A DNA stretch of 64,000 bases from Nemopilema nomurai. Its lineage: Eukaryota > Cnidaria > Scyphozoa > Rhizostomeae > Rhizostomatidae. Shown here piece after piece: positions 37,001-50,240 of this stretch. The notes under the pieces were generated by a model. That model ran no database searches. It worked only from the letters and a program-made list of their open reading frames with translations, and was not told the DNA's origin. The DNA lies in assembly GCA_003864495.1 (NCBI GenBank), contig ML133488.1:3384674-3448673 (forward strand). Reading direction: 5' to 3'. Every line of letters begins with the position of its first letter. The stretch's first letter is position 1. A program made the position numbers and the translations under genes.

Positions 37001-40000
37001 TTGGGAAGAAGAGCACAAAGAACTTACGTGACGAATGAACAACGTTTTTAGTGAATTCCAAAGATTTTCAATGACAATCTAATCAACATAAAGCTACACA
37101 AGATCAAAACGTTTCCACATAAATACAATTTATGCTACCTAGCAAAAAATGGTTCTAAGTTTCAACCGTGGATTTGTCTATCGCATTTTTTCTGATTATG
37201 CACAAAAAATACTTGCTATTAATCATGTATTTTGGTATTCATATATATATATATATATAGAAATTTGTCTGTTGATATTTTGTAACACAGTGCTCAATAC
37301 ATTTGCACGTAGAACGTAATATAGCATTTTTCGTTACACTAACTTAATCATAGATACCTCCATGTACCTGTTTTAATCTCTATCAATGTTAATACGCAAA
37401 ATTCTGCAATTTTAAAACAATGCAAAACAAATTTGAAGGTACAATTTTGACACTTTATCGACCATGGGGTTCTAAGGTTTTTCTACGCTTCCTAAGCTAA
37501 CCTCATTACATATGTTGCCTAAATATTATTGAAAATTTGGTTTGACATTTGTTTAGTTTAAAAAGTATTTTTCATGTATTTGCAACATAACAACGCATTT
37601 GAAAATCGTGGAAGACTTAAAATTTATCTCCGCTTTTACGTGTTATTTTGAAATGAAAAGATTGAAGTCGCTTCTATGAAGGACATTTGTAAAGGCTTTT
37701 TCAGCCGTTGTAACCACGTAACACATGAACTAAGAATAGTTTTGACAGAAAAACAACCCACCTTGCATGCCACTATTTTCTGGCCGAAAACGCTTCGATG
37801 TCGACCCATTTTCTGAATCAGGATTACCCAGCTTTTTACGGCACGGCTTTGCTTGGACTTCAGTTGATTTTCTTTTAGTACCACGTCTGAAATAATCGAT
37901 AGAAATCGCTAAATGATAAACACCTGGCATGGGTAATACCATAAGGCTCGTAAGAGAAGAGAAATCCGAAAAAGATCAATAAGGGAAATCTGAACCTCAA
38001 CGCCTCCTTGGGTTCGACTGTGAACTGCATTTTCAGGCAAAATGGGTTCATCTGCCGCGGTAGCATGCGAGGGTTTTCGTCATACAAAACCAGCGAGTTC
38101 GTCGCATCAGCCAGCTTTTTGTGAATGCTCTTCTTGTTAACTAAACTTCTTTTGTAGATCTAAAAAGAGATAATTGGTCTCTTTAAACTTGAGTTGTATT
38201 TTTTTTAAATTTCATCATCGCCTAAAACTGGTACGCTTACAAAATTGAATGGAAGTTAAATGATTGAGGTTCCACAAATTTTTCTTCACACAAATAGCGT
38301 ACCGATAAACCAGATTTATAAGGAAAAAACAAGTCACATGGATCCAATGTAGCAAGAAGATCTCAAGCAAAAAATGCCCCTTTTACCATCTTATAAGTAG
38401 ATGGTTAATGGAAACTGCGAAACCTAATTCAGCGACTGCTTTTCTAATAGAGACAAACCTGGTCCTCTTTGCCTTCAGTGACTAATATTACAATCTTCCC
38501 GGCTCTCTTTCTCCCAGTTCTGCCCATTCTCTGTACCAACCGGATTGGTGAATTCGAGGCATCGAAGCAAATGATAAGGTCTATGTCACCAATATCCAAA
38601 CCTTCCTCTCCGACTGAAGTTGATACTAATACGTTATAGCCGCCTTTTCGAAATTTTTCTACGACCTTGGAATGAAGCAGACAAGGGACATCAGAGAAGC
38701 AGGACATCCTCTAAGTAAGGGGTGATATGTAAGCAGCTATACCTTGCCTAAAGTCCGCTACCACAGAATGTACCACTCTGTTACTATGATATCTTGCTTG
38801 ATCTACACATTTTGGAAACCGTTGGTGACACACGGATTTCATACGACAACGATGTTATATCTAATATGAGATAACAACGATGTTAGCTTCAAAATATCCG
38901 TCGTATATATGCGGTGAAAATAAATGTTCTAAAAAATTTTCATATATATACTAGAAAACCTGCAAGAAAGAAAAATTGTTTAGGTGCAATATTCTGGAAA
39001 ATTGAATAAAATTTATGGGAAAACTAACAAGAATAAGATTTGAGGAAATGAAAGTGTTCAAAGCAACACAGTAATTCTACATAGTACAAAAATACACACA
39101 AAAACTCTGACAGGAAAAGGAAAACTCTTATGGCCTCAAGAAATCCTTCAAAATGCGGAAAAATAACTAACATCTCAATTGGAAATTCACACTGCGCTGG
39201 TTAAAAGAATGAAAATGATTATCAAAAAAACCAGAGAGTGTTACCTCAAGCTGTTCTTTTTGGGTCAACCCCCTTTTGCCCTTGGAGGCACCATTCTGCC
39301 CAACAAATGACATCACATTGACAAGCGGCTGGTGCTTGCTCAAAACTGCAGTTATTTCCTGGACACTATCTCTGTACTGGGAAAAGATCATTATCCTAGT
39401 GCTTAAGGGTGTTTGGCTGGAGTGTGCTGGCTCCTTCTCTTTACTCTTTTCAAAATGGCTTACAACAATCTCCTCCAGCTTTTGTAGCTTGGGGTGACTG
39501 GAAAACAACGAGCTAGGCTTTGGTATTGACTTAAGTAAGCGTCGCTTGGGTGTGAGTGACTCTAAAAACGACCCATTCAGCGACAAATCTGCATCATCGA
39601 CGGGCTCTATACGTTGCTGAAGGCCATTCATCAGCTCAGTAAATTTCTCATGCTTCAACAGTTCGTTGCGGCATCTTGCTGTGCCCTTTGAGCCACAATA
39701 AACCTCCTTCATGAAGTTGTAGAATGACAGAATGCCGTGCTGCTGCAACAACTCGTAAGCATGGTACAAGGAGATTGCCAAAGCAAAGTCCCCCTCGATC
39801 AGTCCCACGCGCGTCTGTAACAGGAACAGGTGATTCGAATTAACAGAGCAACATCAGCAACAATCTCGATCGATGATTCGCTCAATTATTTACTCACATG
39901 GTGCATGGAAAACAGAAGATCGTTAGTCAAGCGACTCTGATTTATCATTCATCAACATTGAATGTGCCAGAAGGGAAAAATACTAAACAATATGTTAAAA

Positions 40001-42712
40001 GCAATGGCGATGTAGCTTTATTTACTAATAAATTACGCAGCAGCAATGAATCAAAAAGAGTTACACTGCAATAAATAATTGTAATTGGTCAAACAAAATT
40101 GCTTCGTAACCAAAACAGTTGTTCCTAACACGAATACAAACGGAAACAATTTCCAAATGAAATTATGAATGGAAATTATGAATAGTAAATTTGAAAACCA
40201 ACCAGACAGAAAAAACTGGCGTACCTTATCTTCAAGGCCACGTGCGCGAAACTGGTCTCTCGCTTTTAGCAGAAAGAATTTGGAAATTTTTGCAGCATCG
40301 TACTGCCAGCATACACCTTGAGTGCAAAGCCGCTGGATAATGCATTCAAGCACCTTGAGAAAATTATGGAACGAAAATAGGGATTGATAAACATGATGAA
40401 AGGATGGGCAAATTAATGGGAAAATTGCCAGACAGGCTGTCAGAACAAATCATTAACAAACAAGTATGATGTTTGACTCAAGTGAACACAATTTCTACTT
40501 GTAACTTGACAGTTCTGTTTGAGATTACAGCAGATTGCAGATAGAATAATATGTTATTATAAAAAAATATAGTAAGAAAGATGTAAAACACATTTTCAAC
40601 GTTCAATCTCATGCATAAAGAGGAATACTTCCTAAAAAAAGAAACCTATCCTATTCGCGGAGAAGTCAAGGCAATATGTGATATGGAGCAAACAGCAGAA
40701 TTAAAAACATTATGAGAAGGAAATCACAAACCTTTAGAAACTGTGTTCTGGCTTCCTTCAGCTCATTGCTTAGGGGGACAACAATTTTCTCAATATTTCT
40801 GCCGAAAACATATGGTTTTATGTCTTCTGATTCTTCACTTCGAAGTTCAACATGAGAAATCATAAGGTTTGTAACAACTTGTTGTACAGCCTAGCAGAAA
40901 TAAAGATAAACAGATAAAATTTAAATTAGAACCAAAAGCTTAACTTGGGGCAGCCAACAAGCAATGCTTCCTCTTGATATGAAGAGAAATGTGAGATATG
41001 AAGAAAAGATACTTCTAATTAACATTTGACACAGCTTACTCAATCAGCACACTGTAATTCCTGATTCAATGCTATTTAGATTAAGATTAGATTAATAAAA
41101 GATGCAACTTGTCAATAAGCCTGCAACATCATATCACTGAGTTGGGTTCAGATCATAGAGGAAAAAGATAACACCTAGTGCATCAAGAAACTCACACTCA
41201 TATCTCCCCCTGGGGTAGCACTCAGCGCCAGAACACGGAAGTTGCTCTTTAAACCAGCCACTTCTTTTATCACCTATTGATATATATAATATTTTAGTGA
41301 TGCAAAATATCATGGAATAACAGTAAAATTTGCAATAATATTCTAACTAATAGAAAAAGCATTAAAAGGAAATCAAAGTTACAGTCCATGTTAATCAAAG
41401 TCATAGCTAATCAAAAGTTACAATGCTTGGATGCTTCTTTTAGATCCAGCTTTGAAAACCCAAGATCTTAATGTTTTGTGGAAATTCCAGTATTTTAAGG
41501 TAGACATAAAAGCCATGTCCCATTCATTTGGGAAGGTAGATAATATCCTGCCACAAGGTGATGAGCTCTGACTTTGAAAATACCCAACTGTCTCATGCCA
41601 CAAGAAATTCTGAAAAAATGTCATACAAAAGCTGATGCCTAGAAAAATCATACTTATATGCGCTACCAAATTCCAGAAAAAAGCCAAGACAAGTACTGAT
41701 ACTTCAAATGGTAAACATAACACTAAAATGGATTAGTTTTTCTTCTACCTGGCAATAAGCATAATTTCCAAGAGCCTTGTGTGCTTCATCAAACACAAGA
41801 CAGACAATATTCTTGGCACAGCATGTACCTCTTCCAAGGTCATTTTGCAAAATGTGTGGTGTCAGGAAGAAAACTCTTTTAGTTTCCCACAGCAACTTCC
41901 GCCTAGCAGGTGGCATTGCCCCTAGGGGTGACAATATTTCAAGATAATAAATATATATAACCACATCAAATAAATATTGCAACAGAAACATATAAACCTG
42001 AAATGTTATTTATTCCGAAAAACAATGGCAAATTTTATGCCTCAAGAGCTTCATGGAATCCAGAAATAAACAGATTATTAAACAAAACTAAACTTTTACC
42101 TGTCATCTCAGCAGTATCTTCAGGTGGTGTGCCAGTTATACTGTAGCATGCTTGGATTTGTTGTGCAACAAGAGGCTTTGTTGGAGCCATGAATAAAATT
42201 CTGCCTTGAGGATACCATCTATAGAAGTTATACATTACAACTGCTGCAATAAATGTCTTTCCTAGCCCAGTTGGCAAAACAACAAGTGTGTTTTCTACCA
42301 ATGCTTTCCTTATGATTCGAAACTGGTATTCTCTAATTGGGTAGTTGATTGGATAGATGTAGCTGTGTCCAGAAGAGGAGTCAAAACCAGGCAACTGTTC
42401 TGGAGTACAATTAGGATTATGATTCTTTTCCAAAAATGTGTCTTTATTTGATTTCTCAATATCTTCACAGAGCTCAACATCATCATCATTTTCTATGCAC
42501 TCTGCAATGTCATCAGCTTCTACTCCATTGTTTTCATCACTGATAATGCCACTTTCATGTGGTTCGACTTTATCCCTTCCTCGCTTTGCTTGATATTCTT
42601 TTGTCTTCTTAGACATTCTTTTCTCGTGACATCTCTGTGGCTCTTTGTTGCTGTTTCCAGAGAAGCCCCATGTTTGGAACAATGTTGTCTGACTTTGGCT
42701 AGACTTTGGCAT
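28234..42712 (-). CDS. FANCM: FANCM, Fanconi anaemia DNA translocase
   Basis: SF2 translocase that remodels stalled replication forks and anchors the Fanconi core complex. Exons (- strand): 42100-42712, 41749-41921, 41196-41273, 40732-40890, 40225-40353, 39245-39814, 38459-38665, 37996-38159, 37762-37886, 34572-36932, 33754-33824, 33212-33386, 32815-32962, 31907-32444, 30931-31098, 30509-30620, 30070-30190, 29440-29519, 29070-29173, 28629-28723, 28234-28324. They total 6282 nt, so about 2093 aa (human 2048), with compatible phases. Helicase motifs are LPTGLGKT (146-153), DEAH (about 249), SAT (about 280) and QRMGRTGR (about 619). The start [16 protein letters not shown] matches the human N-terminus around TLFQTWG. 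Least certain junctions: the donors at 37996 (AG|GTTCAG) and 32815 (AG|GTCTAT). Confidence 0.95.
32292..32342. repeat. FANCM: coding (CTT)n microsatellite
   Basis: A near-pure CTT run on the + strand (GAA/GAG on the coding strand) encodes an uninterrupted run of about sixteen glutamates inside FANCM exon 14. It lies within a wider acidic stretch. Length polymorphism would stay in frame because the unit is a codon. Confidence 0.9.
33713..33726. repeat. C14 homopolymer in a FANCM intron
   Basis: Fourteen consecutive C on the + strand, about 28 bp past the FANCM exon 33754-33824 in the transcription direction. Such runs are length-variable and error-prone in assemblies. Confidence 0.9.
34572..36932 (-). 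CDS. FANCM: FANCM exon 10: large acidic disordered middle region
   Basis: A single 2361-bp exon encodes about 787 residues, rich in D, E and S, with little predicted structure. Human FANCM also has a giant central exon here. The intron acceptor is ACTTTTAG before EAPFEDG and the donor GCCG|GTAAGT. Basic clusters near the start ([19 protein letters not shown]) could serve nuclear localisation or DNA binding. Near the C-terminal side lies [14 protein letters not shown], similar to the human MM2 motif that binds the RMI1-RMI2 part of the Bloom complex. A second acidic patch ([14 protein letters not shown]) may be another partner motif. These motif assignments are inferences. Confidence 0.9.
37241..37259. 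repeat. (AT)n microsatellite
   Basis: About nine AT units in the FANCM intron between exons 37762-37886 and 34572-36932. Confidence 0.9.
38459..42712 (-). CDS. FANCM: FANCM DEAH helicase part (exons 1-7)
   Basis: Seven exons encode residues 1 to about 643. RecA-like domain 1 has [11 protein letters not shown] and [20 protein letters not shown], then the [17 protein letters not shown] stretch, [13 protein letters not shown] and [10 protein letters not shown]. The FANCM/Hef insert follows; its AVQQVVTN and [14 protein letters not shown] stretches match the human protein closely. RecA-like domain 2 starts near [15 protein letters not shown] and ends with [12 protein letters not shown] and QRMGRTGR. 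All ATPase motifs are intact, so fork-remodelling activity is expected. The short N-terminus before the helicase is acidic. Confidence 0.95.
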
Positions 42713-44050
42713 TGTAATTAAGTTCCAGTTTCATCATATCTTAAAGATACATTCAGGTCTTGTACTAAATTCTTCTCTTGAATGTCTTGTCATTCTTTTA
42801 GTATCTGTAAAATAGGTCCACATTCAAAAACCCTATGTCGACATTTAATGTCTTATCATTTAGAAAAATCGTCTTCATTGATTGCAGAGAAAAAACTTTA
42901 AAAAGCAACGGCTTGAAAATATGTTGGGCCTATTCAAATACTGCAACTGGAATAAAATTTCTCTGGTAGCAATTTAAGAAGTACTTTCTGATTAACTGAC
43001 TATTCTCTGTAGCATAGAACAGCAAAAACAAAGTTAATTCAGATTCAGATCTGAACTAGATGTGGGTTTTAGGTGATGACTAAGCAACTTATATTTCGGT
43101 AAGATCTTACCAGTTAAACATTGATTTTTAGGCCATACTCTCCTGCAAATATTCTTGGACTAGCTAAAAATTCACATCGATAATTGCAAATGTCAAATCT
43201 ATCTACTTTGACTCTTCGGTACATTAATTTGAATTTTGAGATTGGAAACTGAAAGAATTCAGATTAGCAAACACCTGTTTGGATCAGCAGTTGATACATA
43301 TTTCTATATGTACTCAAATACCGGAACATCGAGATTGCAGACTTCGTAAACACCGCCATTCCATGGTTTGGCGGGTAATATTCCATACTACTTCATGTAA
43401 AGACATTTCACAAAGATGACAAAACTGCATCAGGGCCCCGGGCCTCCGATGATACCAGAAATGCAAAGGAATAAAATGTTTATAAAAAGAAAAAAGAAAA
43501 GAATGAAAGGAAGATCGATGATTTCTAAAAAAGGTACAATTTGCATGAAAAATGGGGGCCGTGATCCTCCAATCGTCGGAGACCCACAACTATGGTTTAA
43601 AAGTTTTGAACTTTTTGTATAGTTTGCCATGCAAAACAACTGTTTGCATGGACTAGAGAAATTTTATTAAGTAAACAAATAATATTTGGAGCTTTAATAG
43701 ATAATTTTCTGAACCTCAAAGATTAATATTTCCGATGCTTGTACTAGGCCAAGGAAACATGTAAACAAGGTAACAAGACGTGGGACTTTTTTGAATGTCG
43801 AAGTCTACCTGCACTCCCTTTTTTCCAAGTTTTTGTGACGATATGCCAATTAAAAATACGTCAGAGAAAATAAATACTCTTTATTGAACAGTGGGCGTCA
43901 ACAGGCATTTTATATCCACTGATATGTTTCACGACATGCTTTGCTCGACGTTCACGGGTTGTTGGAGCCTGGAAACCGATGACGTCTATCCAGGCGAGTT
44001 AAAAGAAACGCGAGGTAAATTAGTGATAATTTTGCGAATTTATCGAAAAT

Positions 44051-44230
44051 TTGTCTGAAGGTACAACTGATTGTGAGGAAGATATAGCTCCGGCTGAATT
44101 TGGGAGGGGGGAGGGGGATGGGTTAACCGAACGGTCTATGCGTGAAAGGTCGACAAAGCTTCGAATAATTCAGAATGGTCTTCAAAAATCGAAACAGAGC
44201 ATTGCACGGATTTTCGCGAAAGCGGGGCTG
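44051..44230 (+). other. exon-like open frame of unknown identity
   Basis: An open frame contains ATG at about 44139 and reads MRERSTKLRIIQNGLQKSKQ, followed by a basic amphipathic stretch ending LLHGKG. A possible donor (AAAG|GTATCG) sits at the end, but no downstream exon is visible before the satellite begins. I do not recognise the protein. It could be a first exon of a lost gene, a transposon scrap or chance. Confidence 0.15.
44102..44122 (+). other. G-quadruplex-forming motif
   Basis: Four G runs (3, 6, 5 and 3 G) with loops of only one or two bases lie on the + strand. They are about 1.4 kb upstream of the FANCM start codon, on the non-template side. The spacing satisfies the usual G3+N1-7 rule with very short loops, which favours a stable fold. 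Any regulatory role is speculative. Confidence 0.5.
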
Positions 44231-44464
44231 CTGCATGGAAAGGGTATCGCTGTGTATTTATAGGTGCCAATGTGACATCGCCAGATCATCAGCAAGGACA
44301 GGGATACGTTGCGAAAAGGTAACTGGGTCAAAGATAACGGCACGAACGTAGCCACTGACATGATTCTTCTAAACATACGATCAGTAAATGAAAGCAAATA
44401 TGGGCTTTAGCGTATTGACCTCAAATGCAAAAGACGCCTCACATGTGCCTAGTCTCTTTCAGAT

Positions 44465-45830
44465 TAGAAAGTAGCCAACTAAGGTCATATAGAAAGCAGC
44501 TGCTAAATACGCAAAGGAATAGCTACTTAAGGGTTCATATAGAGTACCTGCTTAAGGACATATAGACAAAGCTACTTTAGGGTGGATATAAAGAAGCTAC
44601 TTAAAAACGTATAGACATAGCTACTTAAGGGTAGATATAAAGTAGCTACTTAAGGACGTATAGATATAGCTACTTAAGGGCAGATATAAAGTAGCTACTT
44701 AAGGACGTATAGATATAGCTACTTAAGGGTAGATATAAAGTAGCTACTTAAGGACGTATAGATATAGCTACTTAAGGGTACATATAAAGTAGCTACTTAA
44801 GGACGTATAGATATAGCTACTTAAGGGTAGATATAAAGTAGCTACTTAAGGACGTATAGATATAGCTACTTAAGGGTACATATAAAGTAGCTACTTAAGG
44901 ACGTATAGATATAGCTACTTAAGGGTAGATATAAAGTAGCTAAAGGACATATAGATATAGCTACTTAAGGGTAGATATAAAGTAGCTACTTAAGGACGTA
45001 TAGATATAGCTACTTAAGGGTAGATATAAAGTAGCTACTTAAGGACGTATAGATATAGCTACTTAAGGGTACATATAAAGTAGCTACTTAGTACCTGTAC
45101 CTTAAGCAGCTACTTCGTACCTGTACCTTAAGCAGCTACTTCGTACCTGTACCTTAAGCAGCTACTTCGTACCTGTACCTTAAGCAGCTACTTCGTACCT
45201 GTACCTTAAGCAGCTACTTCGTACCTGTACCTTAAGCAGCTACTTCGTACCTGTACCTTAAGCAGCTACTTCGTACCTGTACTCAATTGCTTAGGTGCAG
45301 GTACGAAGTAGCTGCTTAAGGTACAGGTACGAAGTAGCTGCTTAAGGTACAGGTACGAAGTAGCTGCTTAAGGTACAGGTACGAAGTAGCTGCTTAAGGT
45401 ACAGGTACTAAGTAGCTGCTTAAGGTATACGTCCTTAAGTAGCTACTTTATATGTACCCTTAAGTAGCTATATCTATACGTCCTTAAGTAGCTACTTTAT
45501 ATCTACCCTTAAGTAGCTATATCTATACATCCTTAAGTAGCTACTCTATGTCTATCCTTAAGTTCTATACGTCCTTAAGTAGCTATTTCTTAACGTTTTT
45601 AAGTAGCACTGTCTATCTACTCTTTAGTAGCTATTTCTTTACGTCCTTAAGTGGCTGTTTTCTATCTAACCTTGGAAAGCTTTTTTCTATCTATTCTTTT
45701 GTAGCCCATTTTTGTGACTTTAAGTAGCTACTTTGAATCTATCTTTCCGTATCTAATAGCTGTATGTCTTTTATCTAAAAGTTATCCACCCTACTTTCCG
45801 ACTGTCTTTAAGTAGCTAAGCCGACCTGTC
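44465..45830. repeat. long inverted-repeat satellite (two nested tandem arrays)
   Basis: The left arm (44465-45282) has about a dozen 49-bp units. Each is built of two half-units that begin AGCTACTTAAGG, one followed by GTAGATATAAAGT and the other by ACGTATAGATAT. Seven 26-bp units (CTTAAGCAGCTACTTCGTAC plus CTGTAC) follow. The right arm (45295-45830) is the reverse complement: five 26-bp units, then 49-bp type units that decay outward. The loop is 12 bp (TCAATTGCTTAG, 45283-45294). The same one-base variant unit (ACTTAGTACCTG) marks the switch between unit types in both arms. The arms therefore arose by inverted duplication of an array that already had this order. Confidence 0.9.
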
Positions 45831-48800
45831 ATTACGTAGTAATCTTGCATCAACGCTCGAGGGCTGATCCATATATTCCCTTAACCAGTTGCAGTCTTTC
45901 TACCCCTAAACACCCTTCCTACCTTGCTTTTGCAAAGTATCTTCGTTTAATCTGCCCTTTAAGTATCTATTTCCTTTATGGACTAAAACAACTACTTTCT
46001 GTGCGTCCTCAAGCAGCTAGTATCTATATATTATCTGAAGCAAGTACACTAAGAAGCTCTAAAACTGCTTCCTCTACATGTCTTGAATAAGCTCTATTGC
46101 ACCTCTCCTTGAAAGCTACTTTCGATCTACTTTAAAGTAACTACATACATGAATCTTTTAGCCAGTTTCTTTCTATTTGATCAAGCTAGACAAATAGTCT
46201 ACACGTGTGTAAAACCGCCTTCGCTGTTGCTTTATTTTCCATTATCTACTTACGTAGTTTCCTGTTAGAAGCCTCCCATACTCTGACTGCCACACGTTCA
46301 TATAGCTATTGTTAATATGTTTCACTTAAACGTAACTGATGAAGATAGAATGACTAACCAAAAAATAGTGGAAAGCAATTGTATGAGTCAGTTTTGATGC
46401 TAAAGGTGAAAATGTTAACTAACAAGACATAGCAAACTTGCTTATTTTCAACTAAATTGGCGTTCTTCCGGTCAAAGGCTTAGAAAGGCTGTCAATGTCA
46501 GCTTATTTTGATGAAAAGTTTCTTCTTATTCAAGCTAACTCTATTTCTTGATAGCACATTATAACAAAGTCAAAGTATGTAGTACTTCTAGTGACTTTCT
46601 TAGTTAATTTGCAACCTTGACTTTCAGCACGGAAAAGACATGAATCGTATATGTTTGTAATACGTAAAGTGTAACATGAAATTTTGATAACAAGATTTTG
46701 ATGAAAACGAAATTTCATATAAGTAGTAAAACTAAATAAACGTTACTTAAGCACAAATTAAGTTCAGACCTAACAACTTGTGTTATGGACGAAGGCTACC
46801 TAAACATTGAAAGGGAATACTTGATTGACATTTTCTGTTTGGGGCATTCTAAGCCATCGGTTGAACAACAGGCATAAGCTCCTGGCATGAAACATGTTGA
46901 TGTAACAAATTCTCAGTTTGATTCTCTTTGGTTTGTGAAAAACATAGAAATTAACAGATAACAGATATTACGAAAAATAAAAATCTTTTCAACTTGGTAA
47001 ATCAGCCAATTTTCAACTCACAGGTTGGTTTTATAAAAATTCTGTGATAATGCTTATATTAGAATCAGCAGTAAAAATACTAGGTAGACATCAAATTGAA
47101 ATGAGATTCTAATGAAAAATGAGATCCTTTCTCAAAACTCTCTTGTAGCCTATAATTTTGATTTGATAGAAAAATAATCTTGTTGCTTGTGCAAGATTGG
47201 AGCCTAAAAAGTGCCAAGGCAACTATTGAAATAACTCTTGTAATTGTAGGAAATACTCAATTATAGGAAATAACTGATAATTGATAAGGCTGATGAAAAT
47301 TACACAATGGCTAGTGGACAATAAATCTAATAATTGGCTCACACTAGGAGCAGTAGAACGAAAATGGTTTCTGTCACCTTTTTAAGATCACATACAAGAG
47401 GGCAAGAAAATAAACTTTGAAAAACAGAAAACAAGCTCTTAAATTAAAACATGGGAAGTAATTCTGAGTCTGACCAAAACCTATCAACAGCATTTCAAAC
47501 ATTTCTTTTATCAGTATTTCTGATCCATATACCATGATTTATTGAAAATTCAAGATATCCATCTGAAGATTGAATGATAGAAAAGAATAATAACTAACAT
47601 TCTCTAAATAGAGTTGGACCAGCCATCAGTGTGGGGATATTTTCAAATCACTTATGTACAAGTGTGTTACAGCTTCTTCCACAAAGTTCTCAATTTTTAC
47701 CCTTTGGCCTAAAAAACAAATAGATTTTGTACAGGTCAAATTAATAATTTGATCCAGTTAAGTTTGAGTAACAGCCAAAAGAAGTTGCAATAAAAAGTAG
47801 ATGGCTCGCTTTTGTGTCATTAAAGCAAAACAAACTCATTAGTTGAACATTTACAATGACAGCAGGGTAACTGAAGTTTAAAAAAATTGGAAAGGAAAGG
47901 GTTAAAATTTATTATTGCTTTTACAACAAGAATCCAAGTAAATCTATTCTGTCGAAGATGAATATATTAAAGCAATGCAGGAATGCTAAATCAAGAATCA
48001 TAAGCAAAAATTCTTGGTAGATGGGTGAATAAGTTATTTGCTACAAAGTAATCAAGCCATTTCTAGCCTGGTTTTTTCATCAATAATTAGTAAAATATTT
48101 TCAATTAGTAGAATCTTTACCAAGATTTGTGCCTGAGAATGAGTCTGAAAATGATAAAGAATTGTTGAAGTAACTGGTGACAATTCAAACATGTTCCTTG
48201 GGATAGATTCAAATTTATGAAGAAATCAAACAAACAATTGTTTAGCTGCCATGCTCCACAGGGAAAATTTGTATATTTCACAAATGACTAAATCAATAAA
48301 ATATGCATTGTTTAAAAAATTAACATAGCTGATATGGAAGATGCTATACTTGACATGACAAAGTAGGTTTCTGTCATTATTCAAATATTACATTAAGAAA
48401 AGGCAAGCGTCTTTTGTTATTCAAAACTAAAACCTTGGTTACAAAACACTAAAATAACTATAGGAGTCAGAGTCTCAGAGGGCACAAGCATCCTTGGGCA
48501 CTAGCAACTTTCGGCTAGTGCCTACGAAATTCTATCGACTGTTCACCTTTTGTGTTCTGTTCACCTTTTGCGCTCCATTAAGACGTTATGTGATTTGATG
48601 ACATGTTCTGTTCAAGAAGAGTTGCACTTGAGTAAATGTCCCTCCGAGAAAGAGCTCGGTGTTAGACTAAGTCCCATCCATAAAAAAATTTGTACTCACA
48701 AATTAAAAGTACTTGCTTGCCATCTTTCCTATTTTTCGATTCTTCAACTTTTATTCCTTTGTAATCAGTTCTTGTTACAACTTCCTAGATTCTACGCTTT

Positions 48801-50115
48801 CTCGGGCTTGTGAATCAAGCTTCAACTTATTGCCAACTTGAACTATGCACCCAGTTTGAATGTTCCCGCGAGTGAAATGGCGGGCGAATGGCGAACGAAG
48901 ATGTCAGCTGGCCAATCAACTGCCAATCAAAAACGAGAACAGTGGATCGCTCGATCCAGTCTTCTACAGGTGAAGTTCCCCACCGCAGAGGCTTTCAAGG
49001 GAGCAAAACAACGAGAAACCGGTTTGATACCCATCTCCAGAAACGATTGACATACATTTTTGTTTAAGAATAACGTCTAAAGAATCTTTAGGCTCAAAAT
49101 TGCTAACGTTTAAGAGTAATAACAGGCTCAACCTTGATCAAGACTAAAATATCTCCCTCTCAAAACAAAGCAACTGTCATTATGATTGTATTAGGATCGA
49201 AATGGTATAATTAGATTTGCATCTTAAAATCAAAGTTGTTGGTATGTTTGTTATTGCTGACGTTTATGATGAATCAACACATAGAAAAGATTAAATTTTT
49301 TTGATGGGGGAATCCTTGAATAATTGCATGAATAATTTAATAATAATCTAGGGCTCAAAATCGAAGTTCTTTAAAATATCAGCAAAAAATTAGGAATTCT
49401 TGTAAAAAAGTTTCTAATTTGCAAAATTCACATAAAAATGGAAAATTTCAATAAACATATTTTGATACACATTTATTTGGATGAATTCTTCCTGTCTTTG
49501 CCATTTTTACTCGAAAAAATTTGCAAGGAAATCAGTATATTTTAATCCTTCGTTTAAAAACCAGAGAAAATCAAGCTCCTATTCATCTAGAGTCTAGAAA
49601 AACTAAGAAAAACAAATGTTTGCATGCTCTCACTAAAAAAGAAGGTTAACTACCAAAGTCGAAACATGTTGTGTTAAAAAATGTGAAAAGTACAATTGTA
49701 TTCCTATGCTTTGTTTTCGTTGCCATATTTTTTAGCTTCTGTGTGTTCTATTAAACTGGGCAATGACATGCCACAATCCCAATTTTGTTGTGCCATCTTG
49801 AAAAAATGTTTTTCCTCTATCTCCCACTGCCTTTGAGTTGTTATTTGGTGACCGTAGTTGACAAACAACACAAGGACACAAATCAATAAAGCTCTAACAA
49901 CTTTCTTATTGTTTCTTACTGATCCAAGATGCAGCCTTTGCTGTAAATTACGTTTTCATCATGAATAAGTACCAAAGCGTCGTCGTGTTTAAAGATGTCC
50001 AAAAGCTAAAGATCATCTACCATAAGTTCTCTTTTTAGCCGAGGGGGGGGGGGAGGGGGTTAAAGAAAAGCCATTCTTAGTGATAGACTTATATTTGTAT
50101 TTGCAAAATATAAAA

Positions 50116-50240
50116 ATATCAAATCAGGCTTCAACATTAACGATATTCTCATCATAATCTTCATCAATTATTAACACTATAATATCAAATCAGGCTTCTA
50201 CATTGATAATATTGTTATCATCGTCATCATTAATAATTAA
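50116..50240. repeat. imperfect tandem duplication of about 60 bp
   Basis: ATATCAAATCAGGCTTC begins at 50116 and again at 50183. Each copy is followed by a similar AT-rich segment with TCATCAT motifs and ending in TTAAC. It lies about 400 bp upstream of UVSSA. Confidence 0.7.

Noticed and set aside
45845..46090. 81-codon + strand frame beside the hairpin satellite
   Set aside because: Derived from decayed satellite sequence (recurring AAGTAGCTA-like strings); no protein family signal.
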